Shown one piece after another: positions 26,801 through 35,800 of a stretch of DNA of 64,000 nucleotides. The first letter of the stretch is position 1; each line of letters opens with the position of its first letter. This stretch comes from CAYPFY01 sp964410105. GTDB taxonomy: Bacteria; Bacteroidota; Ignavibacteria; UBA10030; SZUA-254. Location of the stretch: positions 62,001 through 126,000 of the forward strand of contig CAYPFY010000002.1 of the NCBI GenBank assembly GCA_964410105.1. The letters run 5' to 3'. The notes under the pieces were generated by a model, which was not told the DNA's origin, made no database searches, and saw only the letters and a list, made by a program, of their open reading frames with translations. The translations under genes were made by a program, and so were the position numbers.

Positions 26801-27815
26801 TCTTTTCCACATAATCTTTCGAGTCCGACCTTATCTTCTTATTCGTGCTCCCGTCCCAGAACTCGAAATCTGTGGCGGTGACACCCTGATACTGGTGCGT
26901 AATACCGTGCATCACCAGAGTAGCGCCGTGGGCCACCATATACTTCAGGGCATCCACAAATTCCGGCTTATCGGAGAGGCTCAGCCGCATTCCGGCCTGC
27001 GGATCGACGAAGAAAGGAATGACGCCGACGAGAAACGGAATTTTCTTCGAATACATCAGATCAGCGATGTCTCTTAATTTAGAAGGACTCTCAAAAACGT
27101 CGACATCCTCAACCCTGATCAATGCGCGGTGAATGCTCTCATGCGGCTGGCCGAGAATCTCATGCAGAAGATCGGCAAAATAGATATAGCGGTCCGTCTC
27201 CGTCGCCGAAGCGAACGGAGAATCGGCCACATACATAAAATTATCGTTCCGGATTATGTAGGGAAACTCCTTGCGGGTTTCTGATGAGTAAGCGGTTGCC
27301 AGAACCTCAACGCTCTTCGGATCGGCCACAGAAATGAGATTCAGGTTAGGCTCCCCCTTCGTAAACGACTTTTTCCCTGCCCTCACCTCGTCGAAATGCA
27401 TCGACGTATCAAAACTTTTAAAGGTAAACCCAAAGCGTTCTGCCAGGTCAAACTGGCTGGCAAGGCGTTCCATCCCCGTATTGATCCAGACGATGCGATG
27501 GTGTGTATAATACACGTCGCGCATAAACTTATCGGGTGGATCATAATGCTTGCTGAACCCGATGAAAAACGTCAAATCGACCTTATTGATCTCATCGGGA
27601 ACATACGCATCGACGGCCTGGAGCTTATAGTCGACGGAGAAGTGGCCGAGCAGCATGGCCATTTCGCGCGCATCCCCCCGGGCGTAATTCGCCGGAACAT
27701 CGCTCCCTTCGAAAACGATCAGAACATGCTGGACCGGGGAATACTGACCGAAAGAGAGTCCGTTAAAGAACGCAACGGCAGCTGCGGCCAGAAGAAAAGA
27801 TTTCACAGAGTGCAT
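23877..27815 (-). CDS. Large membrane-tethered polysaccharide deacetylase / glycosidase-like protein
   Basis: A 1312-residue exported protein: signal peptide (MHSVKSFLLAAAAVAFFNGLSFG), N-terminal alpha/beta region, a DUF2334-like deacetylase domain (about residues 230-440) with metal-site candidates in RVEDVDVF and MHGITHQYQG, a glutamine-amidotransferase-like region (about 590-790, VVPFHTVEHLP, GGNVITDGKNG), a TIM-barrel glycosidase-like domain (about 800-1110, with YFDDGYRHN, VYAWLDPP and WDGVNLAELYFESG), a beta-rich segment and one C-terminal helix (about 1275-1300) ending in a basic tail. PgaB and PelA likewise join deacetylase and hydrolase domains but in other arrangements. It is coupled to the GT2 synthase by TGATG. 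The start at 27815 was chosen for the signal peptide. Confidence 0.82.
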   Translation of the reverse strand: MHSVKSFLLAAAAVAFFNGLSFGQYSPVQHVLIVFEGSDVPANYARGDAREMAMLLGHFSVDYKLQAVDAYVPDEINKVDLTFFIGFSKHYDPPDKFMRDVYYTHHRIVWINTGMERLASQFDLAERFGFTFKSFDTSMHFDEVRAGKKSFTKGEPNLNLISVADPKSVEVLATAYSSETRKEFPYIIRNDNFMYVADSPFASATETDRYIYFADLLHEILGQPHESIHRALIRVEDVDVFESPSKLRDIADLMYSKKIPFLVGVIPFFVDPQAGMRLSLSDKPEFVDALKYMVAHGATLVMHGITHQYQGVTATDFEFWDGSTNKKIRSDSKDYVEKKMRMGLEEFWRNNLYPLIWETPHYTASQVDYQVFGEFFSTCMEQRMVIDDPDYSQYFPYIIERDLYGQRILPENLGYVPYDADPKVEDQAVQTLLKGAEAQLYVRDGFASAFIHAFIDLDYFEKYVDGILEMGYTFMDAKEEPHSVRLKDRVILTGRQTFDVLLEDQYLRKTWLRPDGRTDRREISADRIHGVVRDSVDVPEGEIFLAEPSEYRETELSWFEKLKNEATTLWNGVFQNEEIYDEARVALVWDGHATGGALNDQSSFAAAFRCLNVDVDTLSGDSLGDLSMYNLLVVPFHTVEHLPNNAYDRIVQFVEAGGNVITDGKNGLAEELGIKFAPSSIKIERMRDRLYPEDALTPEASEIMNRFEVDQNDESFCIDERTEAPVVIGRKYGNGRILFFGIRFDPVSTGGFSRFPYVIEYVRTFCHLQPVLRRENLEVYFDDGYRHNVSIEDLVKRWTTAGVRVIHVVGWHQYQSWTYDYERLIRLCHSNGILVYAWLDPPQVSEKFWKDHPQWQELNFKGEPVRPSWRYPMALTDRECLATVKASFKEFLLKYDWDGVNLAELYFESGNGPQDARLLAPMHPSARAEFRKKAGFDPALLLDSTSGYYWKLNPAAWKRFEDYRVNVLLRLHDEFLKTMDEVRAVRPYFDVVVTALDNIGNPELRTYLGVDIRRIAELSKKHDFTLQVEDPQSEWSKDPRRYLKIGQRYQKLLGQEKLMLDLNILPFRDEKKPTPFPTLVQTGIESYQLVSSAALGAERFSIYSESSVRPQDLRMMSYAASARASIDHVPGGWKISSAFPVVLELPKQYTALILPSGDRITSDQGLFFLPAGDHVLEAERHSDKPFYGPPPTTGRLLSLTGSLTSLHNSNRSVSFSYSSGTRCYASFSHRPFTVIVDGDELKSTPVEGHRRYTVSLPQGQHDVVAILETTVSYGVDITSFWSSWFIVGLGLICGAALMTFYLIVRISRTSTA

Positions 27816-27864
27816 AATCTCATAAAAAATACCCTTTTGGCGAAACATAAACAAACCGCCTGAT

Positions 27865-27892
27865 TTGTTTCTTGGCCTGCGGCTCCTATATT
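27865..27892 (+). promoter_or_regulatory. Candidate promoter for marC-like gene
   Basis: TTGTTT (27865-27870) and TATATT (27887-27892) are 16 bases apart, in the 85-base divergent gap. The -10-like box ends only eight bases before the ATG at 27901, so a transcript from here would have almost no leader. Confidence 0.35.
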
Positions 27893-27900
27893 AAAAGTTC

Positions 27901-28485
27901 ATGATCCGCACATTCCTTCTTGCGTTCATACCGCTCTTCGTCGCCATCGACGTCTTCGGCGTCATGCCCTTCTTCCTCTCCCTGACGGAAGGAATGGCAA
28001 TTTCGACGAGGAGAAAACTTGCGGCGGAAGCCACACTCACCGCATTTGGCGTATCGTTACTCTTCGTGGCAGCGGGAAAACTCATCTTCTCATTCCTCGG
28101 CATCACGGAAAACGACTTCAAGGTAGGAGGGGGAGCGGTCCTCCTCGTCCTCGCCGTCAAAGACCTCCTCTTCAGCAAGCAGGAGCAGCGCGACCCTGAA
28201 AGTTCCCTCGGGGTGGTGCCCATAGGAATCCCCCTCATAATGGGCCCTGCGGCGCTCACCACAATACTCATACTCGTCGACTCGCGGGGATACGTCTGGA
28301 CGCTCGCATCGTTGTTCGTCAACATGCTCATCGTCTGGTCAATATTTTCACGGGTCCATTACATCACAAAATTCATCGGAAGAGCGGGATCGAAGGCAGT
28401 GGCAAAAGTATTTGCGCTCTTCCTTGCGGGGATTGCCATCATGATGATCCGGAGCGGCATTTCCGCCATGATCCACCACCCATGA
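27901..28485 (+). CDS. MarC-family inner membrane protein
   Basis: A 194-residue protein with six predicted helices and the MarC family features: an opening FIPLFVAIDVFGVMPFFLSLTEG, a central GGGAVLLVLAVKDLLF and VPIGIPLIMGPAALTTILIL in the second half. MarC proteins were once linked to multiple antibiotic resistance, but that link has not held up; their transport function is not settled. No ribosome-binding site is visible before the ATG at 27901. Its stop overlaps the start of the metalloprotease gene (ATGA). Confidence 0.92.
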   Translation: MIRTFLLAFIPLFVAIDVFGVMPFFLSLTEGMAISTRRKLAAEATLTAFGVSLLFVAAGKLIFSFLGITENDFKVGGGAVLLVLAVKDLLFSKQEQRDPESSLGVVPIGIPLIMGPAALTTILILVDSRGYVWTLASLFVNMLIVWSIFSRVHYITKFIGRAGSKAVAKVFALFLAGIAIMMIRSGISAMIHHP

Positions 28486-29747
28486 GATACCTCATACTCA
28501 GCGCCTTCCTGCTGGAATATTTTTTCGGAATCCTGGCCGATTATCTCAATCTGAAAACCCTCAACTCAGGATTACCGCCGGAATTCGCAGAAACATTTTC
28601 GGGCGAGAAATACCGGACATCACAGGAATACACGGCAGCGCGGACAAAATTTGGAATGCTGGCCAATACGATAAGCACCGCAGCCGTCATCTGTTTCTGG
28701 TTCCTCGGGGGATTCAACGCCCTTGACCTGATCGTTCGAGGCTGGAACACAGGCGCCGTAGCGACCGGCGTGTTCTACATCGGCATACTCCTTCTGGGGC
28801 GCTCGGTATTCGCGTTACCCTTCGCCGTTTATTCCACATTCGTCATCGAGCAAAGATTCGGGTTCAACAAAACCACACCAATACTTTACATCACAGACCT
28901 TCTGAAATCCCTCTTCCTGTCTGTAGTGCTCGGCGTACCTCTCCTCGCCGCCATCCTCTGGCTGTTTGAAAAAGCGGGACCGGCGGCGTGGTTATACTGT
29001 TGGGGAACGTCGGCGGCGTTCATCGTCATCGTCCAGTACATCGCTCCGGCGTGGATCATGCCCCTCTTCAACAAATTCGTCCCGCTCGGGGATGGAGAGC
29101 TGCGGGAGCGAATACTCTCCTATGCGCGCTCGGTCAACTTCTCCCTGAAAGACATATTCGTTATGGACGGTTCGAAGCGGTCCACGAAATCGAACGCCTT
29201 CTTCACCGGTTTCGGGAAAAGCAAGCGCATCGCGCTCTTCGACACTCTTGTGAATAGCCACAGCGTGTCGGAACTTGTATCAGTCCTTGCGCACGAGATC
29301 GGTCATTACAAAAAGAGGCACATCGGGAAGGGAATGATCGTGAGCATAGGTCAGATGGGAGCGATCTTCCTCCTCCTCTCGCTCGTCATGGGGTGGTCGC
29401 CGTTATTTGAAACCTTCTTTGTCCGAAACGCATCGGTCTATGCCGGCCTCGTCCTCTTCGCCCTCGCGTTTGGCCCGGCCGAGCTGATCGTTTCGATCAT
29501 CCTCCATGCCCTATCGCGGAAACATGAATACGAGGCGGACCGTTACTCGGTCGAAACGACGGGCGATGGGGCCTCGATGATAAGTGCCCTCAAAAAACTC
29601 TCTGCCCACAACCTTACTCACCTGACCCCCCACCCCTTCTACGTGACGATACACCATTCGCACCCGCCGGTGCTGGAGCGCATCAAAGCGATACGCAAAC
29701 TCGGCAAATCAGCATCAGCGGAAAGGCCACTCGTTCCGTCGTCGTGA
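28482..29747 (+). CDS. Ste24-like M48 membrane metallopeptidase
   Basis: A 421-residue polytopic zinc protease of CAAX protease 1 type. The zinc motif HEIGH is in SVLAHEIGHYKKRH, and the third ligand is the Glu in HEYEADRYSVE. The N-terminal region (FAETFSGEKYRTSQEYTAAR) and the ALFDTLVNSHS stretch are typical of Ste24/HtpX relatives. Bacterial members are thought to take part in membrane-protein quality control. The gene is coupled to marC by ATGA. Its last 33 bases overlap the 3' end of the convergent APC permease gene. Confidence 0.93.
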   Translation: MRYLILSAFLLEYFFGILADYLNLKTLNSGLPPEFAETFSGEKYRTSQEYTAARTKFGMLANTISTAAVICFWFLGGFNALDLIVRGWNTGAVATGVFYIGILLLGRSVFALPFAVYSTFVIEQRFGFNKTTPILYITDLLKSLFLSVVLGVPLLAAILWLFEKAGPAAWLYCWGTSAAFIVIVQYIAPAWIMPLFNKFVPLGDGELRERILSYARSVNFSLKDIFVMDGSKRSTKSNAFFTGFGKSKRIALFDTLVNSHSVSELVSVLAHEIGHYKKRHIGKGMIVSIGQMGAIFLLLSLVMGWSPLFETFFVRNASVYAGLVLFALAFGPAELIVSIILHALSRKHEYEADRYSVETTGDGASMISALKKLSAHNLTHLTPHPFYVTIHHSHPPVLERIKAIRKLGKSASAERPLVPSS

Positions 29748-31163
29748 CCGGACGAGAAAAAGCGCCGATCCGGCGAGGACAATAACGGCTGCGTACGACA
29801 CTTCGGTAAAAAAATTTCGTCTCATAATGAGGACATAGACGAAGCCGCAAAAAGCGAGAAGAGCCGGGAGGGGATAGAGCCACATTTTAAATGGCCGCGG
29901 AAGATCGGGCTGGCGAATGCGGAGAACGATCACCCCGATTGTTTGGGCGAGAAACTGCACCAGAATGCGGATAACAACAAGCGCTGCAATCACGCTGGCA
30001 AGGTTAAACGAGCAAAAAAAGATTGCAACACCACCCAGAGTTAAAAGGGACACGGTGGGAAACCGGTGTTTCGGGTGGAGCCGGGCGAACGGCCGGAAAA
30101 AATCCCCGTCGACCGCTGCCGCATAGGGAACTCGGGAATACCCCAGAAGCAGCGAGAACACTGACGCGAACGCCGTCCACATAATCAGCAGCGTGACGGC
30201 GGAGCCCGCCCAGCCGCCGTAGAGACGTTCCATGAAGACCGAGACGACAAACCGGCGTGCATCCGACCCTGCAGTATCACCCAGCTCCTGCCACGGAATG
30301 ACACCCAGGATACTCACATTCATCACCAGATAGATAAGCGCGACAATCAGAATTGAATAGACAATCGCTCGCGGGATCGTTCTCCCGGGGTCCTTCATCT
30401 CGCCACCCAGGAAGCAGACATTATAGTAACCCCAGTAATCATAGATTGACACGAGCATACCTGCCCCGAGCCCGTTAAAAAAACTTTGATTGAACACAAA
30501 GGCCCCCGGGGGAAACGAAAATGCCAGGGATGCATTAAAATGAGTAATCCCGGCCACGATCACCCAGAGAACCGTCAGCATCACCCCCGTCCAGAGGTAT
30601 TCCGATATCCGGCTCACGATCGTAATCCTCCTGTAGAGAAGCGCAACGGCAACGGCGCAGACACCCATAGCGACAAGAGTACCGGGAGTGAAAACGATGC
30701 CTGCATTAAACGACTCGCCGGATGGAAGCGGCAGATGAATGGTGCTTTCAAAAACCTTCGCCGACAGAGAAGGAATCAGATAACCGGCATACTGAGAAAG
30801 CCCGATGCAGCCCGATGCGATCGACAGCGGTGCGCTGAAAGTCAGCTGCCATATGAATAGAAACGCCATAAACTTCCCGAACCCATTCGGATTATAGATG
30901 AACTTCAGATAGCGGTAAGATCCGCCGGAGCCGGGCATAGCGGCGCCGAGCTCGGCCCACACCAGCCCATCGCACACCACGAGAAGGGCGCCGGCCACCC
31001 ATCCGATGATAGCCTGAGGTCCTCCCATGGCGGCCACGATAAGCGGGATAGTGATAAAAGGGCCCACCCCGATCATATCGATCATATTGAGCGACGTAGC
31101 GCCGAGAAGGCCGACGCCGCGGATAAGCGATGAGTCTTCCTGGGGGGGAGGAGCCTGCGTCAT
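29715..31163 (-). CDS. APC-superfamily amino acid/amine permease
   Basis: A 482-residue transporter with about 12 helices. The N-terminal stretch LLGATSLNMIDMIGVGPFITIP and the next helix region (GGPQAIIGWVAGALL, AELGAAMPGSGGSYRYL) are the signature of the amino acid/polyamine/organocation superfamily. It would import or exchange an amino acid or amine; the substrate is unknown. Its ATG overlaps the stop of the PIG-L gene (ATGA), suggesting that the two act together. The C-terminal end overlaps the metalloprotease gene on the other strand. Confidence 0.92.
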   Translation of the reverse strand: MTQAPPPQEDSSLIRGVGLLGATSLNMIDMIGVGPFITIPLIVAAMGGPQAIIGWVAGALLVVCDGLVWAELGAAMPGSGGSYRYLKFIYNPNGFGKFMAFLFIWQLTFSAPLSIASGCIGLSQYAGYLIPSLSAKVFESTIHLPLPSGESFNAGIVFTPGTLVAMGVCAVAVALLYRRITIVSRISEYLWTGVMLTVLWVIVAGITHFNASLAFSFPPGAFVFNQSFFNGLGAGMLVSIYDYWGYYNVCFLGGEMKDPGRTIPRAIVYSILIVALIYLVMNVSILGVIPWQELGDTAGSDARRFVVSVFMERLYGGWAGSAVTLLIMWTAFASVFSLLLGYSRVPYAAAVDGDFFRPFARLHPKHRFPTVSLLTLGGVAIFFCSFNLASVIAALVVIRILVQFLAQTIGVIVLRIRQPDLPRPFKMWLYPLPALLAFCGFVYVLIMRRNFFTEVSYAAVIVLAGSALFLVRSRRRNEWPFR

Positions 31164-32767
31164 TCGACGCCGCGGGGCTGAGAGATCAGATTGAAGAAAA
31201 GCTTCAGAGCGCCGTCGTTATTCACCCTCAGCTGGCGATAAAGGATGAGCGATACATAAGAATACGTGCCCTTCCCGTAGCGGCACCAGAGAAGCGACGT
31301 AGCAGGTTGTTGTTCATCCTCGTCGCTCATTGCCAGCAGACGCTGATAATTAGGCGATGTCTTCGAAGAATCATCAGAGGGGAGGTAAATACTCCGCTCC
31401 TGGACCCATCCTTTCCAGTCCCTGGGGCCGATCCGGTTTGGGGAAAGGAAGAAGGGATGTGTCGGATCGAGAACGGTCACCTCAGCATCCTCCTCGGTGA
31501 CGCGCTCGTCGGTCAGCGTAATAGGGAGCGGCGAAAAATTCTTGCCATTCCAATCCCCCGTCTTGTGGTAGAAACAGACCACATTCCCCCCCTTTTTACA
31601 ATAAGAAAGAAGACGGTCGTTCGCACGCGCGGCATCCTGCCGGTAGAGATAGGTCCGCAGATCAAGGAGGATCGTCGTAAATCTGTCCAAGTCGCCGGCA
31701 GAAATATGGGAAGAATCGATCAGCGAAAAGGGAACGCCGTAGGCCGACATCGTCTCTTCAAGGCTATTATCATAGGTCTTAACAAGCCCGATCATAATGC
31801 CGGGGGAAAAAGTTGCTGACGTTGGGTGCGTGCGGAAGGAATTTTCAAGCGGAACAGGCGGATCGGTGTCCCTCGACCCCACCTGAGCCGTTTTCCGGGA
31901 AGAAGGCTTTATGCCCGAAAACAGGTCAGACCGGTTCAATGGATAGTCGCGGTCACTTCTCACAAGAGCATACCGGCGCATCCGGAAAAAGGGGGAGTCG
32001 CTCCGGACTACGCGCGTCATCCCCTGAGAGCGGTGCTTGCGGATAGCCGCGGTTGAGATATCGTCCATAGCCTGGCCTGTCGAATCTTTCCGGGAAACAT
32101 CTATTTCAACAAGCCCGGCGGTTGATGCGGTAGAATCCCTCACATAAACACGGAAAAAGAGCTTCTTCACCTGCCAGGGTGTAATCAGATCATCAAGCTG
32201 CTCAGGATGAAATGAGGGATCGGCGGCCTTCTCGAACGCCTCATACGCTGTAAGACCGACCACCTGGTGATTACCATGCTGTCGATTAGGTTTTGTCGTA
32301 ACAGTATCGTGGTTCGTGATGATCACATCCGGTTTCAGGGCGCGGATATAATAGACGAGGCGTGAGAGCACTTCATCCTTTCCCTTCCACCTCGCGAAAC
32401 TCTCCTTGGCCGTTTTGGAAAATCCGAAATCGGGAAATCCCAGAAAATACACCTCGCTGCCTATAATCCTAGCGGCATCGAAAGTTTCCTGTGCGCGGAG
32501 AATGCCCAGTTCGGCCCCGAGTTGCGAACCGATCTCATTCTGTCCCCCTTCACCCCGGGTATAAAGAACGCTGTATGTTTTGACGCCCCTGAGTCTGCCA
32601 TAGTAGGCGAGAGTCGCGCCATCCTCGTCATCCGGGTGAGCCCCGAGGCTCATTATCACACGATTGGGCGAAATTTCCGGCGAACCAGATCCGGAGTTCG
32701 CGAAAGTCGAAAGATGCAGCATCAGGACAATTCCGATGCTTACGCGCAAAGACCCAGGGAAAGTCAT
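31160..32767 (-). CDS. Exported PIG-L (LmbE-type) deacetylase with a C-terminal amidotransferase-like region
   Basis: A 535-residue protein with signal peptide (about residues 1-24). The PIG-L domain (about 35-240) has the zinc motif GAHPDDEDGATLAYYG, the TRGEGGQNE loop and the third ligand in RQHGNHQVVG. PIG-L enzymes remove N-acetyl groups from GlcNAc-type sugars and related amides. The second half contains a ThuA/GATase-like stretch (ILDLRTYLYR, LLSYCKKGGNVVCFYH) and an all-beta end. It is first in an ATGA-coupled pair with the APC permease, which could take up a released product; that link is inference. Confidence 0.88.
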   Translation of the reverse strand: MTFPGSLRVSIGIVLMLHLSTFANSGSGSPEISPNRVIMSLGAHPDDEDGATLAYYGRLRGVKTYSVLYTRGEGGQNEIGSQLGAELGILRAQETFDAARIIGSEVYFLGFPDFGFSKTAKESFARWKGKDEVLSRLVYYIRALKPDVIITNHDTVTTKPNRQHGNHQVVGLTAYEAFEKAADPSFHPEQLDDLITPWQVKKLFFRVYVRDSTASTAGLVEIDVSRKDSTGQAMDDISTAAIRKHRSQGMTRVVRSDSPFFRMRRYALVRSDRDYPLNRSDLFSGIKPSSRKTAQVGSRDTDPPVPLENSFRTHPTSATFSPGIMIGLVKTYDNSLEETMSAYGVPFSLIDSSHISAGDLDRFTTILLDLRTYLYRQDAARANDRLLSYCKKGGNVVCFYHKTGDWNGKNFSPLPITLTDERVTEEDAEVTVLDPTHPFFLSPNRIGPRDWKGWVQERSIYLPSDDSSKTSPNYQRLLAMSDEDEQQPATSLLWCRYGKGTYSYVSLILYRQLRVNNDGALKLFFNLISQPRGVE

Positions 32768-32876
32768 GCCGGAGAATTTTTTTTCAATTTAAACAAACGA
32801 CGAGAGAATACAAAGGAAGGCTGGCAATTGACCTCAAACAGGCGAGAAACGGAGTGAAGAGCCAGGCGTGTAGATC

Positions 32877-35800
32877 CTATTTCAAAATAAGGGCCTTCCC
32901 CACGCGAACCATGCGCGTCGCAGACGTCTTGGGCATCACATCGATTCGATAGTAGTACACGCCGCTCGCACGTGACTCGCCCGGGGCCCACGCGACCGAC
33001 TTGAACCCTGACGATTCATCGGCATCGACAAGAACCTCGACCTGTCTCCCGAGCACATCCGAGACAGTAAGCTTCACATGGGCCTCATAGGGCAGATCAT
33101 ACGCAATCGTCGTCGACGGATTAAACGGATTCGGATAATTCTGATGAAGCGAAAACACCTGCGGTGCACGGACTGGTGAATGCAGCGTGACCGAAGGAGA
33201 GGCAATCTTACATTCCCCGCTCCCCGCGAGCGGGATCTCCCTTCCGTCAACCGTAAGAGAAGCTTCGTCAAGAACATCCCATCTCAGCGTGACCGGGAAC
33301 GACGGAGACGAGATGTCGATTAAAGCCGACATTCCGTCTTCGATCAGAGCAACCATTCTTTGCGAAGCAAACCGAACATCGAACCCTCCCTGGGGCGGGA
33401 GAGGCGGCAGACCATATGGCGCATCGGGCGCCGGTGACGAGCGGCCGAAATAGAGCCTGGATGTATGTCCACTTCCGTCAGAGAAAAGCAGGACATTTTG
33501 TGGGGGGTGGAACGCCGTCTGCTTCGGCGCAGAGGCAGAACCGTTTGCCACAAGCTCGCCATCCTGCGACACCTTTATCCAGTAGCCATGCGAAGGCCTG
33601 AGTGAATCCGTAACGTAATAGGCCCCGGAGTATCCGAAGAACACAGACTCCATAATGCCAGGAGGCAGGGAAGTCACTGACGAGACAGACATGGAATTGC
33701 TCGTGGAACCGATCATATTCCACCCTCTCGTCACCGCGAGAGTCTCCGCGCTGAAGGGCGTTCCATCGATCTGGACAGACTGGCTTCCAGGGAACTTAAC
33801 CCAATAACCGACTCCGGGCACGAGAGTATCGGACTGCTTGTATCCGGCAGAATAAACGAAGGCCCTCGAGACGGCGGACGGGAAGACCGATGACTTTCTG
33901 CCATCGGCGACGGCAAACGGAAGAGAAAGCAGATTCCACGCAGCCGACACCACAAACTGGTCGGCGGCGGCATCCTGAGTAGTAAACCGCCATACAGGGG
34001 ACCAGGGACCGGGACCGGCCCCGTTCGCTGCGCGCACCCGCCAGAAATAAACGGTAGAAGGAATCAGCGAGAGCAGCGTACGCGAAGAATCCGTGGTCGA
34101 GTCATCGACAGACGTCGTCGCAAATGTCGAATCGGTAGAAAGCTGCATTCTATAACTCGTCGCGCTCGTAGCACTGCCCCAGAGGGCGGTCAGGCTGAGC
34201 GGCTTACCCAGGGAATAGTTCGCCGGAAAAACCGGGGATGGGGCAGCCGGGGCTGAGGCCATCAGCGTGTTCTTCCAATATTGCAGGAGCGATCGCAGCG
34301 CCTCGGGCTTATTCTGCGGAATAATCTGCTTGGGGACGGCCGCCTCGCCGTTGGATCCGTGGCAGGAAGCGCACGTCCGCACCTCGCCGGGCTGGAACGT
34401 CACCCAGAACCTTTCCCGGACGACGGGGGTACCGGCAGAGTCGAGCAACTGCCACGCCGTGGCCCGGTGGGCAGGAATCATCGCCGCCATAGACCCGTCG
34501 GAACCCAGCGTCACGCTCCCCTGCGGCCCCGGCCCACTGGGTAGATACGGCGCGCCGTTGAGCGGATATGGAAGAACGCGGCGTCCGGGAAGCGGAGTCG
34601 TATGACCGTTAACGAGGCCATAGCCACGGAGGTACCGGGCCTGTTCCAGCTGGAGATATTTTACATCGTACACTTTGCCTGACGGGTTCGGGCTCTGCGT
34701 CGCAGAATTATGAATTTTCAGATAAAAAGGCTGTTGGTGATCATCGGTATTCCTGTTGGTCACATTCCGGCTCACGATCACCGCCAGATCATGCTGGGAG
34801 AGATAATTCCGGAACGCGGTCGTATCGACGCCCTCCTCAGAAAAAATCTGGAGCTCGGGGCTTCCGATATGTGAGACCCTTCGCGACGGTGTCGGTCTGG
34901 CCTTCACCTCCACGGGATCAAGCTCCCACAATGTTCCCGAAAAACTCACCAAACCGCTGTCGCCGTAATAACTCACGCTCTTCGGAATTCCCGGGGTGAC
35001 GGGCGCATTGGCCATCAAAATGCTCCCGGTACGAACCTGCATTGTCGAAATGCGGAAATCATAGCGGGAAACCGGGTTCGAATAGTTTCCAGAATTCTTA
35101 TCGGCCCGATTCTCTGACACATGGACTGTAAGAAGCGTCCCATCCGAGAGCGGCAATGGATTGCGGTAATGCCCCGTATAAGTTGCGTTTGGCGTGCCGT
35201 TCTCAGGGAGAAAAAATGCCGTGGACCTGTCTGTCACATATGTAACGAACATATCCTGGGCATCGAGCGACGGGGCTCCGGCGAGAGTAATAATCTGGCC
35301 TGCGCCGTGCGTGCCGTTCTCGAGGCAATCGACCCCATAAAACCTTCCCGGCGTCGTCGGATCCTCCACCACCTGGATCATATTCAGAATAGAATTCTGG
35401 TTCGTGCGGGTGGGGCTGGGGGAGAAATTCACGAGATTCGGATCGTCATTGAAACTCCTGCCGAACCCCTGATTCAGATCATGTCGGCCCACATGATTCA
35501 TCGTTTCCCCGTCGGTCCCATCCTCATTCATCTGCCACGGAATGAAATGATTAAACTCAAATCCGATCATATTCGTGCCGGCGAGAAGATCGGTGCGCCG
35601 GGACTGGGGTTCCGGGTAATACTCGGTGCGGTCCCCCGCGAGCACCGAGGCGCCGGCGGACTCGTCGGAATAGTTAAACGAGCCGAACGTATTACCGTTC
35701 ATAACATCGACATCGGCATTGCCGTCGCGCTGCAGGTGATCCCATCGTGAAAAAATCACCCGGCCGTAGCTATCGATGAAGGGACGGAAATCCCCGGAGG

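Noticed and set aside
26040..27077. A 345-codon plus-strand frame inside the deacetylase-like gene
   Set aside because: Antisense shadow; the minus-strand frame has a signal peptide and conserved motifs.
23877..27815. Naming the large exported protein PgaB or PelA
   Set aside because: The domain order and the C-terminal membrane helix differ, and no other pga or pel genes are present; only functional resemblance is claimed.
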